A stretch of 64,000 bases of DNA from the NCBI RefSeq assembly GCF_032854445.1, contig NC_088296.1, positions 3,993,246 through 4,057,245 on the forward strand. The letters are read 5' to 3'. This document shows positions 59,040-64,000 of the stretch, piece by piece. The DNA comes from Liolophura sinensis (taxonomy: Eukaryota > Mollusca > Polyplacophora > Chitonida > Chitonidae). Each line of letters opens with the position of its first letter. Positions within the stretch are counted from its first letter, which is position 1. A program made the position numbers and the translations under genes. A model generated the notes under the pieces. It did not search any database and was not told the DNA's origin. It saw only the letters and a program-made list of their open reading frames with translations.

Positions 59040-59749
59040 CATCACATACTGCACGTATTTCCCCTAAAATTTAGCCTTTTTTCAAGTGACATACTTCCAC
59101 TGATTCTAATTAATTAATTTACCCACCTTATTGGGCAATTTAAAAGCTTTCTCGTGAAGTTTGATTAATTTCATATTAATCTAAGTCTTGGCATCCAAAC
59201 TATCATTTTAAGGCCTTGATACACTTCTGAAAGAGCATTTTACATACCAAATTTTAGGTCATTTTGCTTTGCTAGTTTATACACGTAGTTTGCCATGGAC
59301 TGATCTGTTTGATGGGGACATAATAATAAAGCTATGCTCCGCAATTCTTCACTTGTGCAATGTTGGACAGGTTTACGGCAGGAGATCTGAATGAATATGA
59401 TTATGGTTTATTGTCACTTTCGGCCCCCCCTACATTATGGTGGGGGGGGGGGGGGGGAGGGGACAGAAACTTATATATCCATGAGAGAACCACTGCCCAA
59501 CCCTTCAGGAAATTATGTGATAAAACTTTCTGATATAAAAGATGCCGCTGGAAAAGCAGTGACCTGATTGAGCTGGATTAAAGCACGAGATCTCACAAGA
59601 TTTCATTGGTTAAAAGCCATTCAGAAACAAAAAAAGGTTATGTAAAGCTAAGTTCCAAAAAAGGAAAATCGTGCACATTGAGAAACATGAAAGTGTCGAC
59701 GTTTTATCAATTTTAACAAATCCGATGTAAGATATTTCTATAACCCGTT
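59040..59749. other. Non-coding flank with a C-run/G-run inverted pair
   Basis: A short C tract at 59424 and a G tract at 59442-59460 surround tacattatggt. The tracts could pair or simply reflect assembly difficulty. Confidence 0.4.
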
Positions 59750-59935
59750 TCTTCTGAGTCATGCACCCGTTCCTTCTCATGTCATGCACCCGTTCCCTCT
59801 GATGTCATGCACCCGTTCCCTCTGATGTCATGCACCGGTTCCCTCTGATGTCCTGCACCCGTTCCTTCTCATGTCATGCACCCGTTCCTTCTCATGTCAT
59901 GCACCCCTTCCATCTGATGTCCTGCACCCAACCCC
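59750..59935. repeat. 23-bp minisatellite
   Basis: Seven units of gtcatgcacccgttccctctg followed by at. Confidence 0.93.
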
Positions 59936-60609
59936 TGTTTTACACTTTAGATATGTGAGCATGGGATAGAAAGGTGACCATTAATGTGTTTTTCGTTTTC
60001 TCTAACACGTTGTATCCAACAACCTCCTAGGAATTCCAGATTAAAAGTTGATTCATCCAGTTACCAAGCCCTTAGGAACAAAACTGCTGAGGCCGTTTTA
60101 ATTAGGACTGTTTCCAGCCCTCTTCTGAAATCTATGCATCAAAACAGACATTCATACATCAGCTGTCAACTAATAAAGACGTTCCACGTCATTACTGGCA
60201 ATGCCAATTCCCAAAACGACGTATAACACAAACAACTATAGAACTAAGAAAGTACATGTATATATGAAAGTAGTATAAAAATAGGACAGGATCATGCAAA
60301 GAGAAGCATTCAACAGTTTTCAATGCAGTGTTGCAAAGGTGCAAGGTATGTTCCTGGTGCCTGAATGAAATCAGAATTCAAATCGTGTACCATGCTATAA
60401 TATCAGCTGTCGATAAAATATCCATCTCAGGTCAGCTGCACTTTAACTGCAAAGTCTGTTCATATATCCAACGTGGCATTCTAATTCAACATGAATACAG
60501 TGTATGGCCCCTGGAATTGGCTTAAGCAGAATTAGAAACAATCCTACTGTCCACAGACAGAACGCCAGACTAATTCTTCCTGAACACAACTAATTGCAGG
60601 TGCTCCCTC

Positions 60610-60840
60610 TACACCCTTAACGAACCAGACTTTCTCTCTCAATGAACCAAACTTTCTCTCTTAACGAAGCAAGCCTTCACTCTTAATGGAGAAAGCCTTC
60701 ACTCTTCATGAAGCAATTAAGCTTCCACTTATGGGCAAAGCAACCTTTCACTCTAAACAAACCAATTAAGTTTCTACTCTATAGCAAAGCAGCCTTTCTC
60801 TGTGCGCAAAGCAAGCTTTCACTTTGAACAAAGCAGGTTT
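60610..60840. repeat. Degenerate minisatellite
   Basis: Loose units around aaagcaagccttcactctta. Confidence 0.6.
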
Positions 60841-61159
60841 AATGTTCAACCAGGAAAGTGACAGTGGCGAAATCTGTCAGCAAACCATCTTACGCAAAAC
60901 TTAAGAGTTGCCATAGACAATTTCTGGCATGTCATTGTGGAGGGGCACTCGTTGTCAATTAAGGACACACAAACCCCACTCAGCTAAATGGACATAATTA
61001 GAAATACCCCCAGATGGTGTTTCCTAGTTTGGTGGACTGTACTTTGTCCTACACATAACTTAATAACCAGTAATTTTCGGGGCCTGTACAATACGTAAAG
61101 ACTATAATTACAAATTAAATCCCATTCACAGCTTCTTGATGCTACATGTACATGTGCAA

Positions 61160-61785
61160 TTATTAGGCTGTACAACTATATACATGTAAGCTTGTACAAC
61201 TTTAATAGGCTGTACAACTGTATACACTGTAAGGCTGTACAACTATATAAGGCTGTACAACTATATACATGTAAGCTTGTACAACTTTAATAGGCTGTAC
61301 AACTGTATACACTGTAAGGCTGTACAACTATATAAGGCTGTACAACTATATACATGTAAGCTTGTACAACTTTAATAGGCTGTACAACTGTATACACTGT
61401 AAGGCTGTACAACTATATAAGGCTGTACAACTATATACATGTAAGCTTGTACAACTTTAATAGGCTGTACAACTGTATACACTGTAAGGCTGTACAGTTA
61501 TATTAGGCTGTACAACTATAAACATGTAAGCTTGTACAACTTTAATAGGCTGTACAACGATATACATGTAAGCTTGTACAACTCTATTACGCTGTACAAA
61601 TATATACCTGTCAGCTTGTACAACTATATAAGGCTGTACAGCTATACACATGTAAGCTTGTACAACTATATAAGGCTGTACAACTATAAACATGTAAGCT
61701 TGTACAACTTTAATAGACTGTAAAACTATATACATGTAAGCTTGTACAACCATATTAGGCTGTACAACTATAAGGATGTACAACC
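61160..61785. repeat. Higher-order satellite, 85-bp period made of 17-25-bp subunits
   Basis: Subunits of the type ggctgtacaactatata are combined into an 85-bp unit that repeats exactly with aagctt at 61188, 61273, 61358 and 61443, then becomes irregular. Confidence 0.93.
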
Positions 61786-62026
61786 GAGTCTTAAAACATT
61801 TACTAAACACAAACTAAATTTGATGAATTGCTTTGTTCCATAGATTTCTAACAAGGATATATTGTCCCAAAATTGGGTCAATTCTGTTCTTCTATAGGCA
61901 CATTCTCTAGATGCTGCAGTTATAGAGGAAAGTACCGGCCTAGGACATGAAGTGTATTGGATCTGTTAGAATATGTATGACCCTCTACGTCCCTCGGCAT
62001 ATGAATATAAGTGCTCCAAAATTAGC

Positions 62027-62250
62027 ATTACTGAAATTCTTCAACCTTTTTCTCATGTTTGCAAAGTGTATATTCAAGCATATTCTGACGGCATTATTCT
62101 GTGTAGAATGAAAAAATAATATTTTTTCGCGAAGCCCTGAAACTGACCAATCCATCCAATGTGGTTTTGTCTCCAAAATCAAACTGAAAATGTGCATAAA
62201 TTGTGCTGAAAGTTCCTCTTTCATATGCAAGAAGGTTGAGGAATCAGGGT
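62027..62250 (-). mobile_element. MITE-C copy, minus orientation, best inverted ends
   Basis: The left end attcttcaacctttttctca and the right end, read on the other strand, attcctcaaccttcttgca form a terminal inverted repeat of roughly 17 bp. The core is the reverse complement of the other copies. Confidence 0.82.
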
Positions 62251-62689
62251 AACATACATTGTTTATGACGGTTGAACGACATAAATATTTTTGGAGCGAA
62301 AAGTCGATATCATTTCCAACTTTCATGAGAAACAAAAAAAAATGATGTATTTACGTTTATGTTTGTAATAACAAAGAGAGTTATCTAACGGTGTGAAATA
62401 TCACTTTCATCAGTGATAAAAATGTTGACAATAATCCGCCTTCAAATAAATAATAAAACGCAGTATTCCTGGTGGGGCCAAGTACAGGGTACGGGTTAGC
62501 CCTTTATTAACCCAGGGGAAGTAAGTACAAGCAATACCCATCTGCTAGCCACGCATGTACCTCCAGGCACAGCTGTAAATGTCACTAACCATACGTTGTC
62601 AAAACTGGGGGAACAAACAAAATCATCAGTCTGCTTTCTGATCAGAACCAAATTCATTAACCACAACAACATTACATGCTTGATTAAGC

Positions 62690-63060
62690 GAACAAGGGTG
62701 ACGAAAGTCTGCTTCCCTAAAGAACGAGCGTCTGTACGAAGCCCACGCCACGGCGCCCAATCCAATCTCAAAGCTAGGGTGTCTCGTGCGCTGTGACTAT
62801 TTGCGACGAGTCTTTCGTAGACCACCTCGACAATGCCGGGCACGTAATAACGCCGGGGCTAAATGAGAAAGCTCTTATTATGGTGCGTATCCTAAGCGAT
62901 TGAGATGTAATCAGACAGGCACTGAACAGCTGGCCGTGAATGCGCATTGACTCTACCCTCACAGTCTTAAGCACCAGCGATTGCTAACTGAGTGGGAATT
63001 TAATGCTTCACATCAGTCATTACAAGCTGCACAAGCTGGATTAATTTTGCTTTAATTGCC
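62690..63060. promoter_or_regulatory. CpG-retaining unique patch with homeodomain-like sites
   Basis: Non-repetitive sequence with clustered CpGs (agaacgagcgtctgtacg, ttgcgacgag, ataacgccgggg) and AT-core sites such as ggattaatt. Short open frames on both strands look like chance. Confidence 0.2.
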
Positions 63061-63777
63061 AATCTTTTTTCTTTGACGTCTTACAGGGATATTCATTAAT
63101 CAGGGTTTTTATATCTAGATTTGGCTCTCTTATGCTGCATACATGAATAAAGTTCTATATGTAGGAATTTTAACACACATGTTATGATACAGCGATTTGG
63201 CCAAAAATAATTATTTATATCCCCATGATACATACCTGTTTTTCTTTGATGTCATACGTTAGGATGTTTTTTTTCCTATATTTCTCTCCAATATTAAACA
63301 CATGAATGAAGTTCTGTCAGTCGGGATATATGTTAATTACATTAAACAATCTAAAATTTTCAAAAGTTCTGCTGATCTTGGAAAAGTGTTTGGAGGTTTA
63401 TTTTGGAGGTAGGATGATTGGTAAAACATAAGTTTCGACACCAAGAGGTAATGTTTTATGACATTTATCTGCCCGTATGAATGAACTTTTTAGGAAAAAA
63501 ATTTTGGATCATATACTGCACATGTCAGGATGAAAACATAAAACTCTATAAAAAATAATAAGCTTATGATACCAGAATATCTTTCTCCATGACACAACTT
63601 CGAGGTTTTAATTTCTAAATACCATTTTCCTTAGGTATTTTGTACACATGTTCATTATAAATTAAACGATATCTGACACTTGATCAACATAATAATAACC
63701 AGTTGACAAAAGCCATCTGCCATACAAATAATTAATGCACAGGTCCCTGTTGAATGTGTACATTCCTCCCTGGCCGT

Positions 63778-63908
63778 ACCTGGGACCTTCTGTCAGCAAC
63801 CTGAGGATATTCGTGGGTGCACAGGTTCCACCATACAATGCTGGCCGTCGTCGTATAAGTGAAATATTCCTGAGTACGGCATTAAACACCAATCAAATAA
63901 ATAAATAC
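63778..63908 (+). repeat. SINE-A fragment
   Basis: It carries cagcaacctgaggatat, gtcgtataagtgaaatattcc, gagtacggcattaaacacc and an aataaataaata tail. Confidence 0.85.
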
Positions 63909-64000
63909 ATGCTTGTATATGCTATGCCAAACACATGTACAAGGAAAATATGCAATTTCAAACAAACTTCATTGAAGACAAAAAGCCCTTAATGTAGGAG

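Noticed and set aside
58678-59054. Frames with repeated SSLLVQFPARTVPC
   Set aside because: Product of the 16-bp array read through three successive frames.
61457-61810. Frame with YIVVQAYMFIVVQP repeats
   Set aside because: Translation of the 85-bp higher-order satellite; no coding support.

Overview
This is animal nuclear DNA, most likely from a marine lophotrochozoan and probably a mollusc. The reasons are the AT-rich background, exons of 80 to 460 bp separated by kilobase introns with GT/AG borders, many copies of a tRNA-derived SINE of a kind I associate with molluscan and brachiopod genomes, small inverted-repeat elements, a dead Tc1/mariner transposon and very many minisatellites. Nothing prokaryotic is present. 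Species and gene identities cannot be fixed without a search.

Two genes can be supported. The first is a large minus-strand gene with six coding exons that fit each other in phase: 55332-55119, 21959-21500, 19981-19831, 18308-18178, 17074-16994 and 7968-7870. It starts in a CpG-containing region near 55.3-55.7 kb and runs left, perhaps ending near 5.4 kb or beyond the window. Its product begins with a basic, Ser-rich tail, continues through a Ser/Gly/His-rich linker and an amphipathic helical stretch, and then enters helical repeats that look armadillo-like. I do not recognise the family with certainty. Exon 2 needs a one-base frame correction to join exon 3.

The second gene is on the plus strand at 26350-27501, inside the 33-kb first intron of the first. 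It is a complete, intronless 383-residue open frame with a signal peptide, a basic Gly/Arg-rich region, two tandem Frizzled-type cysteine-rich domains (ten cysteines each, almost identical spacing) and an acidic tail. There is no NTR domain and no membrane segment, so it looks like a secreted Wnt-pathway or matrix protein of unusual architecture. It is the clearest gene here and the best candidate for something undescribed.

Layout: 0-8 kb holds a dead transposon, SINEs and simple repeats. 8-18.3 kb holds exons 6 to 4 and several large satellite arrays; one array has its first unit starting exactly at the exon 4 splice donor. 18-22 kb holds exons 3 and 2. 22-55 kb is intron 1, with the Frizzled-domain gene, about a dozen tandem arrays, SINEs and MITE-like elements. 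55-64 kb is exon 1, its promoter side, CpG-retaining patches that may be regulatory, and more arrays. Many long open frames in the window are by-products of arrays whose unit length is a multiple of three, and I have not called them genes.
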